This document shows, piece after piece, positions 39,661 through 50,218 of a stretch of 64,000 bases of DNA (within the stretch, counting starts at the first letter, position 1; every line of letters starts with the position of its first letter). The position numbers and the translations under genes are program-made. The notes below the pieces were generated by a model. It saw only the letters and a program-made list of their open reading frames with translations. It did no database searches and was not told where the DNA came from. Source of the stretch: Chitinophaga pinensis (GTDB lineage: Bacteria > Bacteroidota > Bacteroidia > Flavobacteriales_D > Crocinitomicaceae); NCBI GenBank assembly GCA_945883825.1, contig CAMCYF010000001.1:186001-250000 (forward strand). The letters are read 5' to 3'.

Positions 39661-41760
39661 TTATTCCAAAAGAGGTGATAGTTTAAATAGTGGGATTTTT
39701 AATATCAAAGCGCGAACGGAAACGGTAGCTGTGTCGCCTTTTACAGATTGCACAATTCCGCTATCACGAATTCCGGAAATGCGCACCTTATCACCTTGAA
39801 CCCAAGTCCAAGTTTGAGCCTTTGGATTTGTGGCTTTATTAGAAGATTTAGATTTTATTTGTGGTGCTTTTTTAGGGCTTTGACTGCGTTTAGCACGTTC
39901 TTTTAAAAGATACGTTTTAAACTCTTCAAATAAAGTGGCATGAATATCCTTTCTTTTTGCGTTGGCATTGAAAACATCCATCCACTTTTGTAATTTAGAA
40001 CCCAGCTGAATCAGTTTAGCTTGTTCCTCAATTTGCATTCTCAGTTGTTTGGTTTTATAAGCAAAATTTTCTTCAGCACCAGATGAATTAGATAGTTGTT
40101 CCTCCAAATTGTTCTTTAGTAATTTTGTTTCCTCCATTTTTAATTGGAGCTTATTCTTTTCCTGCTGCAGGTCAACTAAAATTTGATTAAATCTCAATGT
40201 TTCTTGAGAAAGTAAATTTTTTGCTCTGTCAATCCAAGAACTTGGAATTCCATTCGATTTAGCTACTTCAAAAGTAAATGAACTTCCTGGCTGTCCAATC
40301 TGAAGCTCAAATAATGGAAGCCAATTTGACTCATCAAAGCGCATTGAACCATTTATAGCGCTTGGGCATTCCGTTACTTTTCTTTTGATTGAAGAGTAAT
40401 GAGTCGTTAAAATCACAAAAGCGTTAGTTTTCAATAACTCCTCAAAGAAAACCTCTGCCAAAGCGCTTCCTAATTCAGGATCGGATCCACTTCCAAATTC
40501 ATCTAATAATAAAAGTGTATGGTCGTCAGCTTGACTTAAAAAGAAGTTCATCCTTTTTAAGCGATAAGAATATGTACTTAATTCATTATCAATAGATTGA
40601 TTGTCTCCAATATCTGTATAAATTTGACTAAAAACACAGGCTTTACTAGTTGGTTCCACGGGAATTAGCAAGCCAGATTGAAGCATACATTGAAGTAAGC
40701 CACACGTTTTCAAGGTAAGACTTTTTCCACCAGCATTTGGACCAGAAATAACCAATACACATGCCTCAGGATTGAGATTTATAGATTGAGGAACTGTAGT
40801 TTTGCCATTCAACTTATTTTTATCGCGAAGAATAGGGTGGAAGGCCGTATTCCAATTCATCAGTGGATTTTTCTGTATTTTGGGCATACAAGCATCCATA
40901 GATTCAGCCAGTTTAACTTTGGCATTAACAATATCTAAGGATACAAGTGACTGTTGATAGGCTTTGATAAGCGGAAAAAACACCCTCAATTCTTGGGTTA
41001 AAGTCCATAAAATTCTACGAATTTCCTTTTGTTCATCGTCTTGTAAGGACTCAATTTCATGATTCAAAGGGACATTAGCCTGCGGTTCAATATAGGTAAG
41101 ATTTCCAGTTTTACTAGATCCTAATATCGCACCGGAGACGCTTCTTTTATAAGAAGACTGAACACTTAGAACACGGCGTTCTTGAATAAAACTTTCAGAA
41201 GTTTCCCCTAAATATCCTGACTTTAGAAAACGACGCATTTCTCTATCAAAATTTCTATTAATTTGATTGCGTATAGTTTTAATGGAAATTCTAATTTTTA
41301 ATAAATAGGGAGACGCATCATCCTTAATTTTACCTGCTTTATCAAATATCTTTTGAATCGGCTGAATGAGTTCTAATGAGTAATAACAGGACTTAAAGAG
41401 CCTTGATACATGAATAAATCTTGGATTTTTCTCTAAAAATTGAAGAATGGCATTTACCATATTACTAGCTAACAAAATACGCTGAACACCTTCGACAGAT
41501 AGAACCGAGTTTTCAATAGGAAGAATTTTTAATTCATGTATCAATTCTTCAAATTCAAGCGCTGGAAAAACTAATCCTTTATTCTTGATATATAATTTTT
41601 CTTGAACTGTTTCAAGCGCTTCTAAAACCTCATTATATTTTCCTGACGGTTGAAGCGTGAAAATTTTATTTTGCGCGCTTTTACAAATAGCATAGCTAGC
41701 CAATTGTGAAATTACTTTTTGGAAATCTAATTCTTGTAAACTTTGATTGTCTGTAACCAT
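39661..41760 (-). CDS. mutS2: MutS2-family ATPase lacking a visible Smr domain
   Basis: LVISGPNAGGKSLTLKTCGLL, DEFGSGSDPELGSALAEVFFE, TTHYSSIK; 699 aa. Confidence 0.9.
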   Translation of the reverse strand: MVTDNQSLQELDFQKVISQLASYAICKSAQNKIFTLQPSGKYNEVLEALETVQEKLYIKNKGLVFPALEFEELIHELKILPIENSVLSVEGVQRILLASNMVNAILQFLEKNPRFIHVSRLFKSCYYSLELIQPIQKIFDKAGKIKDDASPYLLKIRISIKTIRNQINRNFDREMRRFLKSGYLGETSESFIQERRVLSVQSSYKRSVSGAILGSSKTGNLTYIEPQANVPLNHEIESLQDDEQKEIRRILWTLTQELRVFFPLIKAYQQSLVSLDIVNAKVKLAESMDACMPKIQKNPLMNWNTAFHPILRDKNKLNGKTTVPQSINLNPEACVLVISGPNAGGKSLTLKTCGLLQCMLQSGLLIPVEPTSKACVFSQIYTDIGDNQSIDNELSTYSYRLKRMNFFLSQADDHTLLLLDEFGSGSDPELGSALAEVFFEELLKTNAFVILTTHYSSIKRKVTECPSAINGSMRFDESNWLPLFELQIGQPGSSFTFEVAKSNGIPSSWIDRAKNLLSQETLRFNQILVDLQQEKNKLQLKMEETKLLKNNLEEQLSNSSGAEENFAYKTKQLRMQIEEQAKLIQLGSKLQKWMDVFNANAKRKDIHATLFEEFKTYLLKERAKRSQSPKKAPQIKSKSSNKATNPKAQTWTWVQGDKVRISGIRDSGIVQSVKGDTATVSVRALILKIPLFKLSPLLE

Positions 41761-41898
41761 TACTTGTAGTTGACAAATTTAAAACAATTCGCCAGATGTA
41801 TTGTTCCAAATTCAGATACATGATATTGTTTTATAATTAATGTTATGTTAAATAGATTATCCAAGTAATGATAATGCATTACTATAGTAACGAAAAGG

Positions 41899-42311
41899 TT
41901 AAAGTTTAATAAAGCGTTGGTATCTGCCTCCTATCTTAAGAAGGTATCCTTGCGGATCAAAATCAGAAAGATTTATTTCGTTCGTATTCATTGAAATAAA
42001 TCCTGATTTTAAAAGTTTCCCATACAAAGTATAGATTTCATAAAAAGAAGATTCAGCGGTTTTTAAGTCTACATGTATAGATTCGCTACATGGAATTGGA
42101 AATCCCCATAAAACATTTGTTCATTTGAATTACTCGTATATCCATGGAAATTCAGCAAAAGTGGAACAGGCACATTTCCTGAATATATAGCGGGGACATA
42201 TAATTTATATGTGCGAACAATGCCATCATGAATAATTGTTCCGTTAATGGTTTGGGTATATCCTTTTATATAAAACCCTATAAAGATTGATAAAATGACT
42301 AGTGCTTTCAT
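41899..42311 (-). pseudogene. PHB-depolymerase/LpqC-like T9SS esterase with internal deletion
   Basis: N-term ...NGTIIHDGIVRTYKLYVPAIYSGNVPVPLLLNFHGYTSNSNEQMFYGDF; then in +1 frame PIPCSESIHVDLKTAESSFYEIYTLYGKLLKSGFISMNTNEINLSDFDPQGYLLKIGGRYQRFIKL* (T9SS CTD). Confidence 0.85.
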
Positions 42312-42373
42312 AAAATTTAAAATTATTAGATTTGATTAAATTAAATAATAAATTTAAATGGCTCTACCCTTTT

Positions 42374-43522
42374 TTAAGGTCTTTGTTCATAAGAACCAAT
42401 TGTTGAATTATAATCAAAAACCGCGAAGTCGCTCGCGTCAACATAAGAGTCGCCATTTAAGTCGCCATCTAGTAAAAATAAACCACCGTAAGCTGATGAA
42501 TATACATTGGATTCAAAAGTCGAATAATCTACTCCATCTAAATACCCATCACCATTCAACTCTCCTAATCTTGTTCCATATAAACCTGAAACTAATGTTT
42601 TCATTGGAGCTACAGAACCATCAGTAAAAGCATTTGCACTATTGTTTGAAAAATTAAGAGTTGTTGAACCTGACATAGTTACAGGATTTGCACTCCACAA
42701 AGGTATAGAAGATCTATGTTTAACTACAATGTAATAAGAATTTCCAAATGCACCAGCAGGAAACGTACACTGCAGACTACCATTTGTTTGTAAAATAGAA
42801 GAAACACTGTAAGCGACAACATTAAGGTTTGCTGCGCTTCGTAATTCAACAGTAATAAGATCAACATCTGTATTCGCTCCTGGATTTGCAGATCCAGACT
42901 CTATGAGATTAGTATGTCTAGCCGCTCTCATACTTGCAGGATTTGAACCATAAATGTAATATCCATCCAAAAATAATTGAAGTGCAAGTGGAGAACTAGT
43001 TACTAAGGGTGTAAATGTTGCATTTACAACTCCACGATTAGAGCTACCATGATAGCCATAACTGAAAGAATTTGAACTTCCCCTAGCCCAAATTAGTGAT
43101 AGTGTACCTTCTTCAGCTGAAAAGGTGTAATCGTTTGCATCTCCAGTGTCCAATGGGCGTGTAGCAACAATAGTTCTTACTCCTGAAACCACTTGATTTG
43201 AGGTGATTGTCCAGTTTTGAAGTGCATCTGCTACAGGAGCTGCATAACCGATTAATTTAGCATCGAAACTAGACAAGGTCCCTGCAGAATGAACACCAAC
43301 TACGTCAGTTTCAGCTTCCATGTTTCCAGCACCAAAGCCAAGAGCAAACCATCTTCCAGACGGACCTACTAATGTCATTGTAACGTTGCTACCAATGTCT
43401 AATTTAACTGACATAGCTAAGCCAGGTGTAGAAGATAAATTTACAACTCCAGTAGTAAAAGATTGTGCCAAAGACAAATAAGAAAATCCTAGAATGAATA
43501 AGAATAATGATTTTGTTTTCAT
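42374..43522 (-). CDS. secreted DOMON-like protein with C-terminal dockerin-like Ca-binding repeats
   Basis: Signal peptide; VTMTLVGPSGRWFALGFGAGNMEAETDVVGVH (DOMON-like); C-term GELNGDGYLDGVDYSTFE / DGDLNGDSYVDASDFAVFDYN. Confidence 0.75.
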   Translation of the reverse strand: MKTKSLFLFILGFSYLSLAQSFTTGVVNLSSTPGLAMSVKLDIGSNVTMTLVGPSGRWFALGFGAGNMEAETDVVGVHSAGTLSSFDAKLIGYAAPVADALQNWTITSNQVVSGVRTIVATRPLDTGDANDYTFSAEEGTLSLIWARGSSNSFSYGYHGSSNRGVVNATFTPLVTSSPLALQLFLDGYYIYGSNPASMRAARHTNLIESGSANPGANTDVDLITVELRSAANLNVVAYSVSSILQTNGSLQCTFPAGAFGNSYYIVVKHRSSIPLWSANPVTMSGSTTLNFSNNSANAFTDGSVAPMKTLVSGLYGTRLGELNGDGYLDGVDYSTFESNVYSSAYGGLFLLDGDLNGDSYVDASDFAVFDYNSTIGSYEQRP

Positions 43523-43673
43523 ACAATTTAAATTTTAAGAATTTAGTTTATTATAAAAAAAACAATTAGAATATAGAAAGGTTTAAGACAGTCTTAATAA
43601 AAAAAATCTGTTTTTAGCTTGAACAACAAAAGTTAAGTGCTAATTTCTTAAAATTAAATAAATAAATTCAATT

Positions 43674-43952
43674 TTAGTTCATCATAATTTGATCCTCTGA
43701 ACTTTGAGCAATTGCTGATTTGTCAAAACGAAGTTTTGTGCCTTCTGCTTGTACCAAAACTGTTGTATCAGAAACCTCAAGTATTTTTCCATGAATTCCA
43801 CCAATTGTAACAACTTTATCACCAGCTTTTAAATTCTCTCTAAAATTCTTCAACTCTTTCTGCTTCTTCATTTGAGGACGAATCATAAAAAAATAAAAAA
43901 TTAAGACCATTAGACCTAACATTAATAAACTTTGCATTCCTTGACCACTCAT
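43674..43952 (-). CDS. yajC: preprotein translocase subunit YajC
   Basis: [47 protein letters not shown]. Confidence 0.96.
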   Translation of the reverse strand: MSGQGMQSLLMLGLMVLIFYFFMIRPQMKKQKELKNFRENLKAGDKVVTIGGIHGKILEVSDTTVLVQAEGTKLRFDKSAIAQSSEDQIMMN

Positions 43953-43980
43953 AACTTACTTTATTTAATTGTTTATACTA

Positions 43981-44376
43981 TTATTTTATTTTTGCTTTAA
44001 TTTCTAATAGATGAATATTAGGTTCAGTATTCGACATTGTTGTTACTGATTTAATAATTTGCTTAGAACTTAGGTTTGCCGTGTTTACTTCTGCTGTAAT
44101 TTGACTTGTTTCTCCTGGCTGAATTGGTTTTTGTGGTTTACTAGGAACCGTACAGCCACAAGAAGCCCTTACTTCACCAAAAACCAAAGGATAATCTCCT
44201 GTATTTCGGACTTTAAATGTTGCATGTATAATTTCACCTTTCACAACTGTCCCAGCGTTAAAAACAGAATCGATTTCCATTGTTGTTTTCTGCCCTACTT
44301 CAAGTGGTTTATTCTCCGAACAACCAAAGAATACAAGACTTAAATTTAAAAGCGTATAAAAAATTATTTTCTGCAT
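43981..44376 (-). CDS. DUF1573 domain lipoprotein
   Basis: FFGCSENK lipobox; FKVRNTGDYPLVFGEVRASCGCTVPSKPQKPIQPGET. Confidence 0.92.
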   Translation of the reverse strand: MQKIIFYTLLNLSLVFFGCSENKPLEVGQKTTMEIDSVFNAGTVVKGEIIHATFKVRNTGDYPLVFGEVRASCGCTVPSKPQKPIQPGETSQITAEVNTANLSSKQIIKSVTTMSNTEPNIHLLEIKAKIK

Positions 44377-44386
44377 CTCTTATTTT

Positions 44387-45334
44387 TTAACTTACTAATC
44401 CCCTACCTATTTTTTTAATCTTTTTTTCCTTTGTTAACTGTGAAATAGCCTTATCTAAAATCCCATTTATAAACAAATTACTCTTTGGAGTACTGTAAAA
44501 TTTTGAAATCTCAATGTATTCATTCATAGTAACTTTTGTAGGAATACTCGAACATGTTTGCAATTCTACAAGTGCCAATTTAAGCAATAAGACATCCATT
44601 TTAGCAATACGATCCACCTCCCAATTTACGGCTAAAGTCTCAATTAGCTTCTCATTTTCGACGTCCATTTCAATTGTATTGCGGCACAAATTTAAAATAA
44701 ACTCTTTTTCATCATCATCTTCTTTGTACAAGGATAAAATTGAGATTTCTTTATCTGGAGCTGCCGTTTTTAAAGTTTTTAATGCCATAGAACAACATAA
44801 ATCGATATCATCCAGCCAATAAATACTCTTGTCTTCTATGTAATTGTGTAAAAATTCAGAATTTATGATTTCGTTTTTGAAAAGCGCTAAAGCGAACTTT
44901 TTATCTTCTTCAAAATCCTTCAAGCCATTTTCCATGAACTCAAAATAAGTCTCACTGTCTTTAACTTGAAGAAACATTTTTCTGAAAATCTCTTGATTTT
45001 CTGCGCCCAACCAATTTACCTTTCGTGCTGAAGAAACCATATTTAATTCTTTTGATTCTTCAATTTTTAAAACTAAGCTATTTTCCACCCATTTAAGATT
45101 AGGCATCAAATCGCTTTCATTTGGTCGCAATTTATTTTTTCTGTTTTCATTGTTTGTTTCAGCTGCTCGCTTTAGTTCAGGAATTGTAAGGAGTAAATAA
45201 AGGTACAAATCGTACATTCTTTCTACTGAAAGCAATAATTCATTCTGTGCTTTTACAACATCAATTTCTTTTGACTGAAAAAAAGCATAAAGAATTTGCA
45301 GTACCTTGATTCGTAAATGACGTCTGTTTAGCAT
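44387..45334 (-). CDS. nusB: transcription antitermination factor NusB
   Basis: MLNRRHLRIKVLQILYAFFQ; C-term TKVTMNEYIEISKFYSTPKSNLFINGILDKA. Confidence 0.93.
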   Translation of the reverse strand: MLNRRHLRIKVLQILYAFFQSKEIDVVKAQNELLLSVERMYDLYLYLLLTIPELKRAAETNNENRKNKLRPNESDLMPNLKWVENSLVLKIEESKELNMVSSARKVNWLGAENQEIFRKMFLQVKDSETYFEFMENGLKDFEEDKKFALALFKNEIINSEFLHNYIEDKSIYWLDDIDLCCSMALKTLKTAAPDKEISILSLYKEDDDEKEFILNLCRNTIEMDVENEKLIETLAVNWEVDRIAKMDVLLLKLALVELQTCSSIPTKVTMNEYIEISKFYSTPKSNLFINGILDKAISQLTKEKKIKKIGRGLVS

Positions 45335-45335
45335 T

Positions 45336-46436
45336 TTAATATAGGGGTAATTCTACTATTCTTTTAGCTTTGATCCTTTCTTCAGCTATTTTATTTGCTA
45401 TTTGATATGTTGGAATATGTTCTTCTTGTGATCGTTTTACGATATTCAAAATAGTCGTGTAAATTTCCGCAGCCTTTTGCTGTGCCCATTCTGCTGGAAG
45501 TCCTTTTACTTCTGAAAAACAATTTATTACACCACCGGCATTGATTGCATAATCTGGAGCATAAATAATTCCTTTTTTCATTATTTCTAAGCCATGAACA
45601 GCTTCCACTTTTAATTGATTATTTGCCGCTCCAGCAATAATTGAACATTTTAGTCTACTCAATGTATCATCATTAATTGTAGCACCTAAAGCACAGGGCG
45701 CATAAATATCCATATCAAAATCATAAAAATCATCTTTATCAATAATATGAGCTCCATATTTTTGAGCTACTCGATTCAATGATTCTGAATTTATGTCGGC
45801 AATGTAAACGCTTGCATTTTCTTTTTTCAAATATTCTACGAGGTATTCACCAACATGCCCTACTCCTTGCACAACAATCTTTTTTCCATTTAAGGAATCA
45901 GAACCATATTGGATTTTAGCGCAAGCTTTCATTCCCATGTAAGTGCCATAAGCAGTTACAGGCGAAGGATCACCACTTTTGCCGGGTAAACCAACAACGT
46001 AATTTGTTTCTTTGTTTACATGCGTCATGTCAATCGGAGAAACGCCAACATCTTCTGCTGTAATGTAATTTCCTGCTAAACTATTTACAAACCTTCCAAA
46101 TCTTCGAAATAAAGCCTCAGATTTAATGGTTTTAGCATCACCGATTATAACGGCCTTCCCTCCTCCTAGATTTAATCCTGATATTGAATTTTTATAAGTC
46201 ATTCCGCGAGAAAGTCGAAGAACATCATTTAAGGCATCCATTTCGTTGTTGTAAGCCCAAACTCTTGTTCCACCTAGTGCAGGCCCTAAAACTGTATTAT
46301 GAACAGCGATAATAGCTTTTAATCCAGTTGCTGCATCATTACAAAAAAGAATTTGTTCGTGACCCATATTGGCCATTTGACCGATCACGGGATTCATGGA
46401 AAGATCGTTCACTATTTCAGTTGTTATTTCAGACAT
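45336..46436 (-). CDS. Glu/Leu/Phe/Val dehydrogenase (leucine dehydrogenase-like)
   Basis: ALGGTRVWAYNNEMDALNDVLRLSRGMTYKNSISGLNLGGGKAVI; VVQGVGHVGEYLVEYL. Confidence 0.94.
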   Translation of the reverse strand: MSEITTEIVNDLSMNPVIGQMANMGHEQILFCNDAATGLKAIIAVHNTVLGPALGGTRVWAYNNEMDALNDVLRLSRGMTYKNSISGLNLGGGKAVIIGDAKTIKSEALFRRFGRFVNSLAGNYITAEDVGVSPIDMTHVNKETNYVVGLPGKSGDPSPVTAYGTYMGMKACAKIQYGSDSLNGKKIVVQGVGHVGEYLVEYLKKENASVYIADINSESLNRVAQKYGAHIIDKDDFYDFDMDIYAPCALGATINDDTLSRLKCSIIAGAANNQLKVEAVHGLEIMKKGIIYAPDYAINAGGVINCFSEVKGLPAEWAQQKAAEIYTTILNIVKRSQEEHIPTYQIANKIAEERIKAKRIVELPLY

Positions 46437-46519
46437 ACTTATCTTATCGTTCGTTAACTTTAGTTCTGAATGCTTACATTTGCAGCATATTTCAACAGCG
46501 CAAAATTAGAAAATAATCA

Positions 46520-48268
46520 ATGAAGTCACTTCAATACTTGAATAAATATTTTTTTAAATACAAATGGCGTTTTTTATTCGGTATTCTATTTACAATTATC
46601 AGTAATTACTTTGGAGTTCAAATGCCTTTGTATGTTAAATCTACAGTTGATGATTTAATGGGGAGCACGACCATAAGCGGCTATGAAGATGCTTTATTTC
46701 TATCTTACAAAATTGGTGGTATTTACATCTTATTATCCATTGGAAAAGGGTTTTTCTTGTTCTTAATGCGTCAAACGATCATTGTAATGTCTCGTTTTAT
46801 TGAATTTGATTTAAAAAATGAGATTTATGCACATTACCAAAAATTAGATTTAGGATTTTTTAAGCGGAATTCTACGGGAGATTTAATGAACCGTATTTCT
46901 GAAGATGTGAGTCAAGTGAGAATGTATTTAGGTCCTGGAATCATGTATACCATAAATTTAGTTGTCCTTTCTTCGATGATTATAGTTCAAATGGTGAACA
47001 TAAGTCCTCAGCTTACTTTATTTGTGCTAATGCCACTTCCTTTAATGTCGTTTTTGATATACAGAGTTTCAAGTAAAATGAATACAATGAGCAGGAAAGT
47101 TCAAGAAGAACAATCCAATCTTTCAACCATTTCACAGGAAACATTTTCGGGAATCAGGGTGATAAAAGCTTACAATCGTGAAACTGAAATGGGCAGTAAA
47201 TTTGAGCATGCCGCAAACGAATACAAAAACAAAAGCATGAAATTAGTTTTAGTCAATGCTCTTTTCATGCCTACAATAATGTTTTTAATTGGAATAAGTA
47301 CTCTAATTGCTATTTATATGGGTGGATTGATGACCTACGACAAACAAATTTCCTTGGGTGGAATTGTAGCATTCATTTTCTTTGTAAATAATCTAACTTG
47401 GCCTTTTGCAAGTTTAGGCTGGGTTACATCAATTATTCAGAGAGCAGCAGCTTCGCAAAAGAGAATAAGTGAATTTTTAGAAACTGAACCTACAATTGTC
47501 AACACAAACCATTCTGATTTTGACTTTAAAGGAGGAATTGAATTTAAAAATGTAAATTTCACTTATGACAATACTGGAATTCAAGCCCTAAAAAATCTTT
47601 CTTTTAAAATAAAACAAGGAGATACTTTAGCAATTATTGGAAAAACAGGAAGTGGAAAGTCAACTATTTTAGATTTAATAGTGCGACAATTCGATGCAGC
47701 TTCAGGATCTGTTTTGATTGATAATAAATCGATTCAGAGTATCAATACGGATGCATTTCGCGAACAATGTGGTGTCGTTCCTCAAGATGTTTTTCTTTTT
47801 TCTGATACGATTGCAAACAATTTAAAATTTGGCGTTAAAGATGGTGAGGTTTCAAGTGAGGACTTGGTTAAAGTTACAGAATTAACGCACGTTTACCATA
47901 ATATCGATGAATTTCCAGATAAGTTTGAAACCTTATTAGGAGAGCGCGGTGTCAATCTCAGTGGTGGGCAAAAGCAGCGTATTAGTATTTCACGTGCCTT
48001 ATTACGAAATCCTAGTTTATTATTACTAGACGATTGCTTGTCTGCAGTTGATACTGAAACAGAAGAAATTATTTTATCAAATTTAAGGCACTTGAAGCAA
48101 AATTTAACAACTATCATTGTTAGTCACCGAGTATCAACAATTCGAAATGCAAATTACATAATTGTTATCGATCAGGGAGAAGTTATTGAAGAAGGAACAC
48201 ACGAAACTCTTCTAAAGTCCAAAGGTTATTATGCGGAGCTTTATCAAAAGCAATTGACAGAAGAATAA
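46520..48268 (+). CDS. ABC transporter, fused permease/ATPase (MsbA/MdlB-like)
   Basis: TM domain plus GKTGSGKSTILDLI, NLSGGQKQRISISRALL, LDDCLSAVDTETE. Confidence 0.95.
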   Translation: MKSLQYLNKYFFKYKWRFLFGILFTIISNYFGVQMPLYVKSTVDDLMGSTTISGYEDALFLSYKIGGIYILLSIGKGFFLFLMRQTIIVMSRFIEFDLKNEIYAHYQKLDLGFFKRNSTGDLMNRISEDVSQVRMYLGPGIMYTINLVVLSSMIIVQMVNISPQLTLFVLMPLPLMSFLIYRVSSKMNTMSRKVQEEQSNLSTISQETFSGIRVIKAYNRETEMGSKFEHAANEYKNKSMKLVLVNALFMPTIMFLIGISTLIAIYMGGLMTYDKQISLGGIVAFIFFVNNLTWPFASLGWVTSIIQRAAASQKRISEFLETEPTIVNTNHSDFDFKGGIEFKNVNFTYDNTGIQALKNLSFKIKQGDTLAIIGKTGSGKSTILDLIVRQFDAASGSVLIDNKSIQSINTDAFREQCGVVPQDVFLFSDTIANNLKFGVKDGEVSSEDLVKVTELTHVYHNIDEFPDKFETLLGERGVNLSGGQKQRISISRALLRNPSLLLLDDCLSAVDTETEEIILSNLRHLKQNLTTIIVSHRVSTIRNANYIIVIDQGEVIEEGTHETLLKSKGYYAELYQKQLTEE

Positions 48269-48277
48269 ATTTACATT

Positions 48278-49489
48278 CTATTTTAAGCCAAATTTCTTCT
48301 CTGCTTCAAGCGCAATATATTTTCCAATTGCTAGTGATGCAGTTGCTGCAGGTGAAGGTGCATTTAAAACATGAATTGCGTTTCCTTGGTGCTCAATTCT
48401 AAAGTCATCGCGCGTATCACCATTTTGGGAAAGTAATTGCGCCCTCACTCCTGCTCTACCAGGTTCAATATCATCCATTGTCAAAGATGGAATCATCTGC
48501 TGTAATGATTTTAAAAACATTTTTTTTGAAAAAGCACGACGATATTCGTTGATGCCGTAGGATATATTTCCTAGAAACAACTTCCAAGTTCCACGGTATG
48601 AAAGTGCGTCAAAACTATCTTTAAAAGAGAAATCTGTTTTGTTGTAACCTTCTCTTTTAAAGGAGAATACAGCATTTGGACCACACTCCACTCCTCCCCC
48701 AACCATTCTTGTAAAATGAACACCTAAAAATGGAAATGCGGGATCTGGAACTGGGTAAATAAGATTTTTGACCTTGTACTGTGCTTGTGCTGCTAATTCG
48801 TAATAATCACCTCGAAATGGAACAATCTTCTCCTTTAGTTTTAAACCGTCTTTTTTCGCCATTCTATCTGCTTGAAGTCCAGAGCAAAAAACTATGAATT
48901 TTGAGGTGAATTCCCCTTTATTTGTATGTATTGTTGTCTCATCTTCATTTCTTGTAATTGAAATTACTTCATGAGCAAGGAATAAGCGACTTTCAGCTTG
49001 AAGTGCAAGGGCTAATTCAATCATTTTTTTTGTGGCTGAAATAAAATCAATAATTCCTGTAGACGGAACCCAAAGACCTGAAAGACATTCAACAAAAGGT
49101 TCAATTTCTTTCACTTGATCTGAAGAAATCCGTTCAATATCATCTATTTTATTTTCGATACCAGTTTGATGGATTTTTTCCAAGCGAACTATTTCTTGTT
49201 GATTCGATGCCACAACAACCTTTCCGCAAATATCGTGTGCAATGCCATATTCTTTTGCGAAAGCAATCATCTCTCGTTTCCCTTCTATGCAATTTTTTGC
49301 TTTTAGAGAACCTGGTTTATAATATAAGCCAGAATGAAGCACACCAGAATTGTGACCTGTTTGGTGCTTTGCTAGGATATTTTCCTTTTCGAATAAGGCA
49401 ATTTTTAAAGTTGGATTTTTCTTCTGAAGTTGATAAAATGTAGCTGCTCCAACTATTCCCCCACCAATAATCGCTATATCAAATTCCAT
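48278..49489 (-). CDS. lhgO: L-2-hydroxyglutarate oxidase
   Basis: DIAIIGGGIVGAATFYQLQKKNP, HNSGVLHSGLYYKPGSLKA, GPNAVFSFKREGY. Confidence 0.93.
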   Translation of the reverse strand: MEFDIAIIGGGIVGAATFYQLQKKNPTLKIALFEKENILAKHQTGHNSGVLHSGLYYKPGSLKAKNCIEGKREMIAFAKEYGIAHDICGKVVVASNQQEIVRLEKIHQTGIENKIDDIERISSDQVKEIEPFVECLSGLWVPSTGIIDFISATKKMIELALALQAESRLFLAHEVISITRNEDETTIHTNKGEFTSKFIVFCSGLQADRMAKKDGLKLKEKIVPFRGDYYELAAQAQYKVKNLIYPVPDPAFPFLGVHFTRMVGGGVECGPNAVFSFKREGYNKTDFSFKDSFDALSYRGTWKLFLGNISYGINEYRRAFSKKMFLKSLQQMIPSLTMDDIEPGRAGVRAQLLSQNGDTRDDFRIEHQGNAIHVLNAPSPAATASLAIGKYIALEAEKKFGLK

Positions 49490-49525
49490 TTTTAAATTTT
49501 AGTAAAAATAGCTTTTTTTTGAAAA

Positions 49526-50218
49526 TCACTTTTTCTCAAAAATCGCATCATTAATTCCTTTATTTATGATGTAATTAGATAATTTTATTGTGATAATTCC
49601 TTTTTTATTTTCGTTTTTCTTTTTTGATTTGTCTTTTGGTTTATAGTTATTGATATCAGCAGCTACGCTTTTTGGCATTTTAAATTTCTTAATGTCAATT
49701 TCAAAAATTAATTCACTTGGAAGTCCAAAAGCAAGTTCTGAGCTATAAAAGTAGTCGACATTTACAGTGCCGCTAGATCGGGTAGTAATTTGAGATGAAA
49801 TAATCACTGCATTTTTTGGGTCTATCCACAATTTCGCAAGAACAAATTCGCTGTTTTCACTTGTTGGAATAACCGTAATCAATGAGGTTTTCAATTCACC
49901 GATCATTTTTGTACCGCCATCAACAGCCATGTATGAATTTGTTTTGCTTAAAAAAGTATTTACATCTGTAAACCCCTGTTTTGGAAGGATCACAATTCCT
50001 TTAGAAACAATTTTAAATTTATCTTTTTGCTTGAAATATATCTTTGCTTTAACCGGCAATATCTTGATGAATGGTATATCTGTCTTTATTGATGCGTCAA
50101 CAGAATAATCTTTAACACTCGTGATTTTTGCAACTACTCTTTCGAGTAATTGGTTTGCCTCTTGCGAAAAGGAAGTAACTTGAATAAAAAAAAGTGAAAG
50201 AAAAAGGAGTTTTTTCAT
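49526..50218 (-). CDS. LolA-like outer-membrane lipoprotein-sorting family protein
   Basis: Signal peptide; IKILPVKAKIYFKQKDKFKIVSKGIVILPKQG fold-like pattern. Confidence 0.6.
   Translation of the reverse strand: MKKLLFLSLFFIQVTSFSQEANQLLERVVAKITSVKDYSVDASIKTDIPFIKILPVKAKIYFKQKDKFKIVSKGIVILPKQGFTDVNTFLSKTNSYMAVDGGTKMIGELKTSLITVIPTSENSEFVLAKLWIDPKNAVIISSQITTRSSGTVNVDYFYSSELAFGLPSELIFEIDIKKFKMPKSVAADINNYKPKDKSKKKNENKKGIITIKLSNYIINKGINDAIFEKK

Noticed and set aside
42358-42627. 89-aa plus-strand ORF
   Set aside because: Antisense to the dockerin-like gene; basic low-complexity translation.
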